NCBI GenBank assembly: GCA_020628645.1
Contig: JAHDES010000024.1
Location: 22,897-86,896 of the forward strand
Length of the DNA: 64,000 nt
Reading direction: 5' to 3'
DNA from: Saprospiraceae bacterium
Lineage (GTDB): Bacteria; Bacteroidota; Bacteroidia; Chitinophagales; Saprospiraceae
Shown: in pieces, positions 9,062 to 18,099 of the stretch
How the letters are laid out: each line of letters opens with the position of its first letter
How positions within the stretch are numbered: the stretch's first letter is position 1
Translations under genes and position numbers: made by a program
The notes under the pieces: generated by a model
What the model saw: the letters and a program-made list of their open reading frames with translations, nothing else
Told to the model about the DNA's origin: nothing
Databases searched by the model: none

Positions 9062-10813
9062 TTATCGCAATAATACCATCACTCCTTTTTCTTCTAAAGG
9101 CTGTCCATTTGGTTGTCGCAATTGTACTACAAAGGTGTAAGCACCTGAAGGTAAATCACGCCCATCTTTACGTCCGTCCCAGCCTTCTTGTACTTCTGTT
9201 GTCTGAAAAATCAATCCTCCCCAACGATCAAAAATTCGAAAAGTATATTCTGTAACAACGTCTCCAAAAATGATTTTGGGTTTGAACAATTTATTCTCTC
9301 CATAAGGAGCAAAGGCATTGGGCATTAAAATGAGTGCTGACTGTTCTAAACAAACTGTATTCGAGCGCGTACGAACTATAGTGGTACCTCCACCTGGTAA
9401 ACGAACATCAGCAGTAGCTTCAATAAAATAGCACTTCGACGCTTGATTGCTATCTTGAATATCAACAGCATCGGTATAAGAAAATTCATTTTGAGCTGTG
9501 CTACCTATTAAGATTGGAAATGCTGCATTAGCTTCATAAATTTCATAACCCAACACATTTGTATTAGGTAAATTAAACGGTGTCCATGAAAGAGAATTGG
9601 TTCGATTATCTTGTGCTACGCCTGTCAAGTAAACGGGTTGGACGAATGTATCTATTGATACCAAATCTCCACAATTATCTATCGTAGAAAGAGAATATTG
9701 ATACGGAATAGCACTATTGGAAATAACATCTTCAAGGCTGTTTTCTCGTTCTAAAGGATCATCTGGTAAAAAGGTAAATACTTCTACTGCATCGCTAGAG
9801 CCACTAATTTTTTGAATGGAGTATTCTTCTATTTCAGCATCTTCATTCCATTGCCAGAATAAATCTATATTTCCAGCATCATTGTAAGAAACATTGGTAA
9901 TTGCTAAGCTCTCCACTCCCTGAATAATATCAACCGTCGTGCAACTTAAATTAGAAATAGATTCTTCTCCTGTTCCATTTTCAATTGCTTTTACATACAT
10001 GCAATAGGTTGCTCCATCTATAGCATCTTCGATATGAAAAGTAGAATCTGTAGGACTAAGTGTGCTGATGAGTTGGGGAGTTACACCATTTATACCCACC
10101 CAGATTTCTTGCCGTTCAATCCCATTTTGCCAATTCCGATAGGGCGTCCAACTCAAATCTATAGTACGTTCACAGATATTGGTACCATTAATTAAATGTA
10201 TGGTAAAATGTGGATCCCCAAAAGAACTAGCATTATCACAAGCATCTAAAGCCACTACATAATAAATTTCACTATCATTATCTGGAATACCTGAACCATC
10301 AATATAATTCGTTACATTATAAACTGTATCTATAGGAATCGTTCCAATATCTGTAACTCGATATATGATATAACCAATCACTTGAGGAGAAGTACTTTCT
10401 TCCCAATCTATTTCCACTAAGCCATTTGTAACGGTGACTCGCCGTATTGCTCCAATTTCGGGTACAGCACTGCTAATTGTGGTAGATTGCAATACCATTT
10501 CTCCTGCACAATTATAATCACCTTCCATGTAGTAATACCATGTCATTTGGTTGGCTTCTTCATGAAAAAAGCTCGTTTGCAAAGGATCAGTAATAGTAGC
10601 GATTAAGCTATAAGGGCCTGCCTCATCTTGACTTCCATAAATCAGATGCGCATTAAATGAACCACAAGTATTGATCGGAAGAGTCCAAACAAGAGTGTCA
10701 TTATCTATACAGATAATTTCAGGTGGATTGACCTGTGCTTGAAGATGGAGTATACTTTGAGAAAAAAGAACAAAAAATAAGATTGTTCTAAATATTTTGA
10801 CGTTTATGTTCAT
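9062..10813 (-). CDS. Fibronectin-like protein with T9SS type B (gliding-motility-type) sorting domain
   Basis: A 583-residue secreted protein. The signal peptide ends HLQAQ at about residue 27. The central part is a series of beta-sandwich segments resembling fibronectin type III domains (for example VEIDWEESTSPQVIGYIIYR and IDLFWQWNEDAEIEEYSI). The last ~90 residues are a type B C-terminal domain (MPNAFAPYGEN, then FRIFDRWGGLIFQT, GWDGRKDGRDLPSGAYTF), the signal used by the type IX system to carry proteins across the outer membrane. No catalytic domain is seen. It is 42 bp upstream (in the transcript sense, downstream) of the lipoprotein gene that begins at 11617 and may be cotranscribed with it. 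Confidence 0.87.
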   Translation of the reverse strand: MNINVKIFRTILFFVLFSQSILHLQAQVNPPEIICIDNDTLVWTLPINTCGSFNAHLIYGSQDEAGPYSLIATITDPLQTSFFHEEANQMTWYYYMEGDYNCAGEMVLQSTTISSAVPEIGAIRRVTVTNGLVEIDWEESTSPQVIGYIIYRVTDIGTIPIDTVYNVTNYIDGSGIPDNDSEIYYVVALDACDNASSFGDPHFTIHLINGTNICERTIDLSWTPYRNWQNGIERQEIWVGINGVTPQLISTLSPTDSTFHIEDAIDGATYCMYVKAIENGTGEESISNLSCTTVDIIQGVESLAITNVSYNDAGNIDLFWQWNEDAEIEEYSIQKISGSSDAVEVFTFLPDDPLERENSLEDVISNSAIPYQYSLSTIDNCGDLVSIDTFVQPVYLTGVAQDNRTNSLSWTPFNLPNTNVLGYEIYEANAAFPILIGSTAQNEFSYTDAVDIQDSNQASKCYFIEATADVRLPGGGTTIVRTRSNTVCLEQSALILMPNAFAPYGENKLFKPKIIFGDVVTEYTFRIFDRWGGLIFQTTEVQEGWDGRKDGRDLPSGAYTFVVQLRQPNGQPLEEKGVMVLLR

Positions 10814-10855
10814 TGTGTGTACAAATGCTAATGGGATAGTCTAAAGTGTTCTTAT

Positions 10856-11617
10856 TTACTCAACGGAAGAAGTGGGGCTTATGTTGTTTTTTTCAGTAGC
10901 ACTAAATTTCTTTTCCAATTCTTCCATAGAATAAATATCCTTCAATTCATATTCCAATTTAAACGTTTCCGAAATATTTTTTCGAGAATAGACCAGTCCA
11001 ATTCCTTTGGCATAAATTTCCAATCCATCATATTCTGGCTCAATATAGCCTTCTCCCTGTGTATACCCTTCTAAAAGTTCGCGTACTTCAAACTGAACGG
11101 CATCATATTTTTTATTTTGATAAAGATAGGTAGTATCCCCTAAAAATCTACGATTGCGAATGAGGGTGATAGATTCCGTTGAATCTGCCGTTTGATACCA
11201 TTTTATTTTATACAAAAAAATACCACTTGAATCACTCACCTCAAAAGGAAAAGCATTATTGGCTTCTATAGCAACAGGCACTCGTAATTGTTGCCCCATT
11301 GAATCTGATGCGTACAAATACATATCATCTAAAAGCATTCCATTTGCAACCATCTCTTCTCTAAAAAATTGTTTTACAACAAAAGAAGCATCATAATAAT
11401 TACCTGTAAAATAAAGATTGCCATCTTGTTTTAAGGAACGATAATACCAATAGTCCACTCCCAATGAATCTTCTCCTAAAGGCTGGTACTCGTACACTTT
11501 CCCTTCTTCTAAATCAGCAATAGGGAAGTAGTAAGCACGAATATTTCGCTTTCCATCAGATGTACAGGAGTACACTAAAGTTATAACTAGTAATAAGCTA
11601 ATAAACTGAACTCTCAT
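10856..11617 (-). CDS. Lipoprotein of unknown function
   Basis: The ATG at 11617 is preferred because it starts a compact lipoprotein signal (MRVQFISLLLVITLVYSC). The frame is open 14 codons further, to 11659, but that would place a hydrophilic tail in front of the signal. The mature protein (about 236 residues) is rich in Tyr, Asp and Glu, with beta-type patterns such as VYEYQPLGEDSLGVDYWYYR, and no domain is recognised. The next gene in the same direction, the T9SS type B protein, starts 42 bp after its stop, so the two may form an operon. Confidence 0.75.
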   Translation of the reverse strand: MRVQFISLLLVITLVYSCTSDGKRNIRAYYFPIADLEEGKVYEYQPLGEDSLGVDYWYYRSLKQDGNLYFTGNYYDASFVVKQFFREEMVANGMLLDDMYLYASDSMGQQLRVPVAIEANNAFPFEVSDSSGIFLYKIKWYQTADSTESITLIRNRRFLGDTTYLYQNKKYDAVQFEVRELLEGYTQGEGYIEPEYDGLEIYAKGIGLVYSRKNISETFKLEYELKDIYSMEELEKKFSATEKNNISPTSSVE

Positions 11618-11769
11618 CTGTTTAAAATATTTTATATTCTTATCATGTGACTGATTCAAAATCGTCCCACGATTACTTTAATCATTACCCAAAAGTAAAA
11701 CGTTTTTTCCTACAAAAAATACATCTGCTATTATAAAATCAAGGCTAAATGTTAAAATCTCCAAAGAAA

Positions 11770-11842
11770 TACGAAATTAATCGTATTTAAAGTTGTAATT
11801 ACGAAAATGTTCGTATATCTTTGGTTTACGAAATTATTCGTA
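11770..11842 (+). promoter_or_regulatory. Three BlaI-type operators, TACGA-N6-TCGTA
   Basis: Three inverted repeats with identical arms TACGA and TCGTA and six-base spacers lie at 11770-11785, 11800-11815 and 11827-11842, that is at 30 and 27 bp steps. They sit directly before the BlaI-like gene, and the second and third flank its probable -7 element. Known BlaI/MecI operators are dyads with TACA/TGTA-type arms, so autoregulation by the adjacent repressor is a strong inference. No other copy of the dyad was noticed in the window. Confidence 0.82.
11793..11823 (+). promoter_or_regulatory. Probable promoter of the blaI-blaR1-like operon
   Basis: The -7 motif TATCTTTG at 11816-11823 matches the Bacteroidota consensus TAnnTTTG. 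A TTG at 11793-11795, 20 bp upstream, can serve as the -33 element. Transcription would start near 11829, inside the third operator. This also argues that translation starts at 11885 rather than at the in-frame ATG at 11807, which lies upstream of the inferred start of transcription. Confidence 0.7.
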
Positions 11843-11884
11843 GAAAGACTGGATAATCTTTTGATACTTTTAAAGACTTCAATT

Positions 11885-12277
11885 ATGAGTACGAATTTAC
11901 CGCCGAAACCAACGGATTCGGAATTAGAAATTCTTCAAATATTATGGCAGAATGGGCCATCTACTGTTCGATTTGTTAATGATAAATTGAACGAAACAAG
12001 AAAAGTAGGTTATACTACTGCATTGAAGTTGATGCAAATAATGTTCGAGAAAAAACTAGTAAGTCGAGATGATTCCAGTCGAACCCATATTTATGCAGCA
12101 GCAGTGACAGAAGCAGATACGCAGCAGGAATTGCTACAAACTTTTGTTAATCGTACGTTTCGAGGCGCTGCGATGAAAATGGTAATGCAAGCACTTGGAA
12201 ATCACTCTGCGTCTCAAGATGAATTAGACGAAATCAAGCAACTTATTTCTAAAATTGAAAATGATCAAAAGGCATGA
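11885..12277 (+). CDS. BlaI/MecI/CopY family repressor
   Basis: A 130-residue winged-helix repressor. The N-terminal motif LTDSELEILQILW-like stretch (here PTDSELEILQILWQNGPSTV) and the recognition region GYTTALKLMQIMFEKKLV are typical of the family. The C-terminal half should dimerise and carry the cleavage site used by BlaR1-type proteases. The start at 11885 is chosen because the frame's earlier ATG (11807) lies inside an operator. It overlaps the M56 gene by four bases (ATGA at 12274-12277), indicating translational coupling. No beta-lactamase gene is nearby, so the regulated target may be only the operon itself or distant genes carrying the same dyad. Confidence 0.93.
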   Translation: MSTNLPPKPTDSELEILQILWQNGPSTVRFVNDKLNETRKVGYTTALKLMQIMFEKKLVSRDDSSRTHIYAAAVTEADTQQELLQTFVNRTFRGAAMKMVMQALGNHSASQDELDEIKQLISKIENDQKA

Positions 12278-14574
12278 TGACGTATATTCAACAACTCGTT
12301 TCCTATGAATTGGGCTATGCCTTGGGATGGACTATATTACATTCTTTATGGCAAGCATTGCTTATTGTTTTTGGCTTAACGCTTTTTTTACGATTGTATA
12401 AAAACAAATCTGCTACTTTTCGGTATTGGATGTATTTTGGTGCTTTAGCAAGTATTTTTGGTCTTGCTATTCTAACCTTTTTGGATTTGTATCAATTTGG
12501 TAATGATAGTACTGTCCAGCAAGTGATTATTCATAGCCAATTAGATACGCGTGTCATTTATATTGCTACGATAGAAGAGGGGATTTTTGCTAGTTTTAGA
12601 CATTTTTATAATGACAATATTCCACTCATTGTAGGTTTATGGATGATAGGAATTTGCTTTTTCCTTTTGCGATTAGTGGGTGGAATTAGTTATGTCTATT
12701 ATATTAGAAATAATGCGATTTTTCAAGTAGATCCTGTATGGAAAGGACGCTTAAACGAATTGATGGATCAACTCCATATTAATCGAAATATTCGTTTGGT
12801 AGAATCAGGTTTAACGCGCGTACCCATGATGATTGGGTATTTAAAACCCGTGATTCTTTTTCCTTTTGGGGTTTTAAATCAAATGAACTCTCAAGAAGTG
12901 GAAGCTATTCTAGCACATGAATTAGCGCATATCGCCAGAAATGATTATTTAGTCAATATTATCCAGTCCATAATTGAAGTCTTTCTTTATTTCAATCCTG
13001 CCGTTTGGTGGGTTTCTGCTAATATCCGAGCAGAACGCGAAAATTGTTGTGATGATCAAGCGATTCAACTTTGTGGAAGCTCTTTAGTGTATGCCAAAGC
13101 ATTATTACATGTACAGGAATCAGCAATGCCTGTTCCTATGTTGGCAATGCCATTTGCCCCAAAAAAGAATCAGTTGCTAAATCGAATACAACGCATTCTT
13201 AAACAACCGCAAAATAGAAATAACATTATGGAAAAATTGACCGTGAGTAGCTTATTATTATTAGCTATTGCATTTTTCACCATGGGAGCTATCCCTGTTT
13301 CTACACCTATTGATACTGACGAAACTATTACTGCACATCCTGAATTGACTTACCTTGCTCCTGAGCTTGTACTTGATACTATACCTTCTTCTAAGAAAAA
13401 GAAAACCTACAAAGACGTAGATATATCCATTAATAATGGATATATCACTCGTTTAAAAGTAGATGGTAAAGTTATTCCTAAAGAAGATTACGATCAATAC
13501 AGCGATCTCATTGAGGAAATGAAAAATAATACACCACCCGCTCCTCCTGCGCCACCTAGACCTCCAAGTCCTGGTGTTGCACCACCTGCGCCGCCCGCAC
13601 CGCCAACTCCTCCTGCACCACCTGTTTTTCGCTCAGAAACGAAAATCAAAACAGAAAAAGGAGAAAATGAAACAACGATTATTATCGATCAGGGAGGATT
13701 TGAAGCACCAATGGAAATCATCGTTAATGAAGAGGATGGTAAAATTATCATCAATGGAGAAGAAATTGAAAGCGGCGAAAGTATTGTCATCGAAGATGGG
13801 AATGATTTTTCATTTGCAATGCCAAATTGGGACCTTCAGTTTAATGGAGATAATAATGTCTTCGAATGGAATAATTCTAATATTGACTCCATTTTTGGTA
13901 ATATAGATTTCCCTCAATGGGATAATAATTTTGAATCATTGAATCTTGACCTAGAAAATTTTGAATATCACTTTGATACAGACGGGATTTGGGATGAAGA
14001 AAAAATGGAGGAATTTCGTTCAAAATTGAAGGAAGACATGAAGTCTCAAAAAGAATATTTCAAAAACTTACAAAAAGAAAGTGAAGAATTCCGCAAAAAC
14101 CTTTATGAGCAAGGTAAGGAGCAACGCAAATTATTCCAAAAGCAAGCCGAAGAACAACGTGCAAAAGCTAAAGAGTGGCAACAAGAGTCTTATGAAAGTA
14201 TTGTAGAGCAAATTAAAGAAACCGAGCTTGAACGACAATTGCTGCAACAACGATACGGTGATATGGTGGAGGAACATATTTTTCAAGCCGAACATGATTT
14301 CCTTAATCGTAAGAAACATTCTCGATTTAGTCAGTTGCCAAATGTCTTCAAAGCAGAGCTACAAAAAGATGGTTTAATAAAGGGAGAAGTATTTAAGGTG
14401 CAATTCAAAAAAGGAAAAATGAAATTAAATGGAAAAATCCAATCGGATGCCGTTTATAATAAATATCGAAACTTATACGAAGGTGTAATGGAACAAAAGT
14501 TAACCAGAAGTACCAATCTCACCATTCAACAAGACGCCTCTTCTAGTAAAACTAGAATTTCAAGAGAGCAATAA
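12274..14574 (+). CDS. M56 family BlaR1-like membrane metalloprotease
   Basis: A 766-residue protein. The N-terminal third has several membrane helices (about 14-38, 45-70, 125-145). The zinc motif is HELAH at residues 215-219 with a downstream Glu in IRAERENCCDD. Another hydrophobic segment follows at about 322-342. Beyond the membrane there is a proline-rich stretch at about 420-451, made of PPAPP units, then an acidic beta-like region and a long charged coiled coil at about 573-669 (KSQKEYFKNLQKESEEF and onward). There is no penicillin-binding sensor domain, so the signal is not expected to be a beta-lactam. By family logic it cleaves the BlaI-like repressor encoded just upstream. Confidence 0.9.
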   Translation: MMTYIQQLVSYELGYALGWTILHSLWQALLIVFGLTLFLRLYKNKSATFRYWMYFGALASIFGLAILTFLDLYQFGNDSTVQQVIIHSQLDTRVIYIATIEEGIFASFRHFYNDNIPLIVGLWMIGICFFLLRLVGGISYVYYIRNNAIFQVDPVWKGRLNELMDQLHINRNIRLVESGLTRVPMMIGYLKPVILFPFGVLNQMNSQEVEAILAHELAHIARNDYLVNIIQSIIEVFLYFNPAVWWVSANIRAERENCCDDQAIQLCGSSLVYAKALLHVQESAMPVPMLAMPFAPKKNQLLNRIQRILKQPQNRNNIMEKLTVSSLLLLAIAFFTMGAIPVSTPIDTDETITAHPELTYLAPELVLDTIPSSKKKKTYKDVDISINNGYITRLKVDGKVIPKEDYDQYSDLIEEMKNNTPPAPPAPPRPPSPGVAPPAPPAPPTPPAPPVFRSETKIKTEKGENETTIIIDQGGFEAPMEIIVNEEDGKIIINGEEIESGESIVIEDGNDFSFAMPNWDLQFNGDNNVFEWNNSNIDSIFGNIDFPQWDNNFESLNLDLENFEYHFDTDGIWDEEKMEEFRSKLKEDMKSQKEYFKNLQKESEEFRKNLYEQGKEQRKLFQKQAEEQRAKAKEWQQESYESIVEQIKETELERQLLQQRYGDMVEEHIFQAEHDFLNRKKHSRFSQLPNVFKAELQKDGLIKGEVFKVQFKKGKMKLNGKIQSDAVYNKYRNLYEGVMEQKLTRSTNLTIQQDASSSKTRISREQ

Positions 14575-14601
14575 AGAAATAATTGATTAGTTGATCAAAA
14601 T

Positions 14602-14636
14602 GGGTATGTCCAAATTGGATGTACCCGTTTTTTTTT
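14602..14636 (+). terminator. Rho-independent terminator of the blaI-M56 operon
   Basis: GGGTA (14602-14606) pairs with TACCC (14622-14626) and, inside it, TCCA pairs with TGGA. The hairpin is followed by nine T residues at 14628-14636. It begins 27 bp after the M56 stop codon. Confidence 0.85.
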
Positions 14637-14684
14637 ATAGCCTCCGTTTTTTCGCTACCTTTATGTCAAAGATTATAAATAAAG

Positions 14685-15842
14685 ATGAGTGGAAAAATAA
14701 AAATTCGTTCCGAACATTTAGAGGGTGCAGAAATCTCATGGTTTGCACCTATTTGTAATGGAGATACTGACTTTTTAGGAGAAATGCCAAATGAGTATAA
14801 AAGTAGTTGGGATAACGCTTCTAAAATATTATTAACAGCTGATAAATTAGGCTATCGCAATATTCTTTGTCCATCTTCTTATCAAGTAGGGCAAGATACA
14901 ATGAGCTTCGTTTCTGCCGTAGCTCCTTTAACAGAACAGATTAATCTATTGGCTGCTGTACGTTGTGGAGAAATTCATCCTCCTATGCTTGCGCGTGCGA
15001 TTGCTACTATAGATCATATTTTAAAAGGTCGATTAACTATTAATATTATCTCTTCTAATCTTCCAGGAACAGATTTAGATTCCCCTTCTCGTTATCAACG
15101 CTCCAGAGAAGTTATCAACATTTTAAAACAAGCTTGGACACAAGATGAGATTAATTTTAAAGGTGATTTTTACGATATAAAATTACCTTCTGAACCCGTC
15201 AAACCTTATCAGCAAAATGGCGGTCCACTTCTTTATTTTGGTGGCTACTCTCCTGCTGGTGTTGATCTTTGTGCCGAACATTGCGATGTGTATCTCATGT
15301 GGCCAGAAACGATGCCGCGCTTAGGCGAACTAATGCAAAACATGAGCGATAAAGCAGCTGAATATGGTAGAACAGTTGATTTTGGCTTACGTATTCATAT
15401 GATCGTACGTGAAACTGAAGAAGAAGCACGTGCTTGGGCAAGAAAATTAATGTCAAAACTCGAAGTCGAAAAAGGTAAAGAAATTCGAGAACGTGCTTTA
15501 GATGCTAAATCATATGGTGTTTCGCGTCAAGCAGAAATGCGAAATATCTCTGATGATGATGGTTTTGTAGAACCTAATTTATGGACGGGAATTGGGCGTG
15601 CGCGCTCAGGCTGTGGGGCAGCATTAGTAGGTAATCCACAACAAATTTTGGAGAAACTCAAAGCTTATCAAGCGATGGGAATTCGTTCTTTTATTTTCTC
15701 TGGTTATCCGCATTTACAAGAATGTGAACTATTTGCCAAACATGTTTTACCACATCTTAAAACAGTATCCCTTCCTCAAGAACAAGGTCGTATTCCGTCA
15801 GCACCACCACTTACTCCCCTTGCAGCAGGAGAGCGGCGTTAA
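14685..15842 (+). CDS. LLM-class flavin-dependent monooxygenase (SsuD-like)
   Basis: A 385-residue TIM-barrel protein of the bacterial luciferase-like superfamily, closest by eye to alkanesulfonate monooxygenases. Visible features are [12 protein letters not shown] near the N-terminus, [34 protein letters not shown], and [19 protein letters not shown]. These enzymes use reduced FMN and oxygen, so a separate flavin reductase is required, but none is adjacent. No ssuABC-type transporter genes are near, so the sulfonate substrate is uncertain. A variant -7 element TACCTTTA lies at 14656-14663, 21 bp before the ATG, and the preceding terminator isolates it from the M56 gene. Confidence 0.85.
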   Translation: MSGKIKIRSEHLEGAEISWFAPICNGDTDFLGEMPNEYKSSWDNASKILLTADKLGYRNILCPSSYQVGQDTMSFVSAVAPLTEQINLLAAVRCGEIHPPMLARAIATIDHILKGRLTINIISSNLPGTDLDSPSRYQRSREVINILKQAWTQDEINFKGDFYDIKLPSEPVKPYQQNGGPLLYFGGYSPAGVDLCAEHCDVYLMWPETMPRLGELMQNMSDKAAEYGRTVDFGLRIHMIVRETEEEARAWARKLMSKLEVEKGKEIRERALDAKSYGVSRQAEMRNISDDDGFVEPNLWTGIGRARSGCGAALVGNPQQILEKLKAYQAMGIRSFIFSGYPHLQECELFAKHVLPHLKTVSLPQEQGRIPSAPPLTPLAAGERR

Positions 15843-15921
15843 ATGAAAGAGTTTTCAATGGATCAGAATACAAATATTAAAAACTCATAATATCCTGTAT
15901 CTTTACTAAAAATTAGTATCT

Positions 15922-16689
15922 ATGGATTTATATCCTTCCTTTCAAACCGCAAAAGAAACAGGACAAAAGAAATTTGTTGTTCTTATTGATCCAGACAAGA
16001 TACGTTTGGGTAATATGGATCAAATCTTGAAATTGGCTGTTGATGCACAAGTCGATTACTTTTTTATTGGAGGTAGTTTGGTGGTCAATAATATGCTCGA
16101 TCAATGTTTATCTTCCATCAAAGAAAAGTGTGATATTCCGATGATACTATTTCCCGGTAATTCTTTTCAATTAAGTTATCGGGCAGATGGAATTTTATTT
16201 TTATCGCTTATTTCGGGACGTAATGCGGAATTGTTAATTGGCAAACATGTAGTAACGGCTCCTTATTTGAAATTGAGTCCATTAGAAATTCTTTCTACAG
16301 GATACATGCTCATAGATGGAGGCATTCCGACGACTGTTTCTTACATTAGTAATACTCAACCTATTCCTGCAAATAAAGATGATGTGGCCATGTGTACAGC
16401 GATAGCTGGTGAAATGTTGGGGTTGAAAATGATTTACATGGATGCAGGCAGTGGTGCGAAAAATCCTGTTCGTAATTCGATGATTGAAATGGTGAGTGGA
16501 GCGGTTCAAATTCCATTAATTGTAGGAGGAGGAATTCGAGATGCTGTAACTGCCTATGAAAAAGCCAAAGCAGGAGCAGATGTTATTGTGGTAGGGAATG
16601 CGATTGAAAAAGATCCTCAATTGATTATTGATATGGCAGCAGCGGTACATAGTGTTAGTACAAAAACGCCTGCTACTGACAAACAATAG
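15922..16689 (+). CDS. pcrB: Geranylgeranylglyceryl/heptaprenylglyceryl phosphate synthase (PcrB/GGGPS)
   Basis: A 255-residue TIM-barrel prenyltransferase that forms an ether bond between glycerol-1-phosphate and a polyprenyl diphosphate. Motifs include VVLIDPDK near residue 20, FIGGSLVVNN, ILFPGNSFQL, IYMDAGSGAKNPV and LIVGGGIRDAV. Bacteroidota carry group II enzymes of this family, reported to act on geranylgeranyl diphosphate. The physiological lipid in these bacteria is poorly understood. No glycerol-1-phosphate dehydrogenase is nearby. A variant -7 element TATCTTTA lies at 15898-15905. The terminator starts inside the last codons. The gene symbol is a family name and does not fix the prenyl chain length. 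Confidence 0.9.
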   Translation: MDLYPSFQTAKETGQKKFVVLIDPDKIRLGNMDQILKLAVDAQVDYFFIGGSLVVNNMLDQCLSSIKEKCDIPMILFPGNSFQLSYRADGILFLSLISGRNAELLIGKHVVTAPYLKLSPLEILSTGYMLIDGGIPTTVSYISNTQPIPANKDDVAMCTAIAGEMLGLKMIYMDAGSGAKNPVRNSMIEMVSGAVQIPLIVGGGIRDAVTAYEKAKAGADVIVVGNAIEKDPQLIIDMAAAVHSVSTKTPATDKQ

Positions 16690-16705
16690 CAGGCGTTTTA
16701 TTTTA
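16663..16705 (+). terminator. Terminator overlapping the end of pcrB
   Basis: AAAACGCCTGCTA (16663-16675) pairs perfectly with TAGCAGGCGTTTT (16687-16699) across an 11-base loop, followed by ATTTTAT. The right arm contains the pcrB stop codon TAG. The A-rich left flank means it may also serve the convergent lipoprotein gene. Confidence 0.88.
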
Positions 16706-16721
16706 TCGGAAAAAAGAAATT

Positions 16722-17240
16722 CTATTTCTTTTTATCAATGATCTCTTCAATTTTCTTCCCCCATTTTTTACCTACTTTCTCAATATCTTCTCCCATTTCT
16801 TTGAGTAAGCCTTCTACTTCTTCGCCATCAAAATTTATTTCAATATCGCTAAAGGCAGATTTCATATCTTCGCCAATCAATTCCATTTGTTCGCGAATTT
16901 CTTTTCCAATTTCACTATTTTCATTTTTAATTTCAGCAATTACACCTACGCCATAACGATTGAAATAATACTTCGCCATTTTACCATAAAACTGTTGTTT
17001 TTCACGATTAGAGAGGGCTTCTTCGTGAATATCATAGCATTCGGCTACATATTTTTTAAAGCGTCGATCATAAGTATCCCATTGATTATCGGAGTAATCA
17101 TAATCTACTTCTTGTACTTCATCTATAAAATTACCGTATTGTTCTAAAAAAACATCTTTTGAGCCTCCGCACTCATTCATTCCACAACTTGTTAAAGAGA
17201 AAAGAATTCCTACTAAAAAAGCAAAAGCTAAATTTCGCAT
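16722..17240 (-). CDS. Lipoprotein of unknown function
   Basis: The start at 17240 gives MRNLAFAFLVGILFSLTSC, a compact lipoprotein signal with Cys at residue 19. A longer frame to 17315 would add 25 residues without purpose. The mature part (about 153 residues) is highly charged and mostly helical, with a C-terminal amphipathic region rich in Glu, Lys and Met ending KKWGKKIEEIIDKKK. Similar small DUF6565-type lipoproteins occur in Bacteroidota, but I do not recognise it firmly. It is convergent with pcrB, which shares the terminator. Confidence 0.7.
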   Translation of the reverse strand: MRNLAFAFLVGILFSLTSCGMNECGGSKDVFLEQYGNFIDEVQEVDYDYSDNQWDTYDRRFKKYVAECYDIHEEALSNREKQQFYGKMAKYYFNRYGVGVIAEIKNENSEIGKEIREQMELIGEDMKSAFSDIEINFDGEEVEGLLKEMGEDIEKVGKKWGKKIEEIIDKKK

Positions 17241-17374
17241 ATTAATTTTTATTTTTTTGGGTAGTCGTTTTTCCAATGAAAGATAAACTACTATTTTAAT
17301 GAAATAACGATTCAATATTAATGACTAAAGCAATGCACTGCCGAAAAGACAGATTAATTCCTTAGTTTTTTAGA

Positions 17375-18088
17375 CTAATAATACTCCACCTTCCGCAAAA
17401 GACGGATACCAAATGTCAATTCAACGGTCACATTTGCGAAACGGCGTTGGGGTAAACTTTCATTATTTCCTGTAAAAGGATTGTACACATTTGGGATAGG
17501 GGCTTGTTGATATTGGGCAGATAAATCTGGATTAATGGTTAATTCAACAACACCACCCCATAGTTCGCCCCAATTTAATTCTACCCCACCTCCAACGATC
17601 ATTCCATAATTAAATTTGCGGATAAAAAATTCTTGTGGAAAGAAAAAAATATTGGTTTGACTAGAAAACAATTCAAATTGATCAAAATTATTGCCAATGG
17701 TATAATCTCCTCTCACTCCAAGCATGTAATATACATTATTATCTCCTTTCCAATCAAATTTTTGTTTTGCGCCAAGCGAAAGGGAAAGATTTTTAAAAAT
17801 ATAACTATTTGAAGGTGTAGAGTTAAAATTAGTACCAGGAAAAAATCGGCGTTGCTGGCTACTTCCTCTATTGTGATACCCTCCTTGTAAAAATATCGCG
17901 AACCGATCATCTTCGGGCAAGGATTCTATAAAAGCAATCGCATGATAACTCGTCAATGCACCTGATAAAGAACCACTTCCCGTTTGAATTCCGAGAGAAG
18001 GCCCTCCTTTAATACCAAATGCCGAACCTTGTGCTTGGCACCAATTGGTCAATAACAATAAAAAAACTATTGAAAATAAATAACGCAT
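17375..18088 (-). CDS. Outer-membrane beta-barrel protein (PorT-like)
   Basis: A 237-residue protein with a signal peptide ending CQAQ (residue 20) followed by FGIKGGPSLGIQTG, the usual opening of PorT/OmpW-like small barrels in Bacteroidota. Alternating hydrophobic patterns and the closing VELTFGIRLLRKVEYY fit eight or so strands and an aromatic last strand. No specific function is assigned. It is 11 bp downstream of the glucosaminidase gene on the same strand and is probably cotranscribed. Confidence 0.8.
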   Translation of the reverse strand: MRYLFSIVFLLLLTNWCQAQGSAFGIKGGPSLGIQTGSGSLSGALTSYHAIAFIESLPEDDRFAIFLQGGYHNRGSSQQRRFFPGTNFNSTPSNSYIFKNLSLSLGAKQKFDWKGDNNVYYMLGVRGDYTIGNNFDQFELFSSQTNIFFFPQEFFIRKFNYGMIVGGGVELNWGELWGGVVELTINPDLSAQYQQAPIPNVYNPFTGNNESLPQRRFANVTVELTFGIRLLRKVEYY

Positions 18089-18099
18089 ATCTTATATCC

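Noticed and set aside
11807..11884. Longer N-terminus of the BlaI-like protein
   Set aside because: The ATG at 11807 lies inside an operator and before the inferred transcription start. The family begins at the equivalent of 11885.
13531..13626. Tandem CCACCTGCACC-like units resembling a short repeat array
   Set aside because: They encode the Pro-rich tether of the M56 protein. There are no spacers and no cas genes, so this is not a CRISPR.
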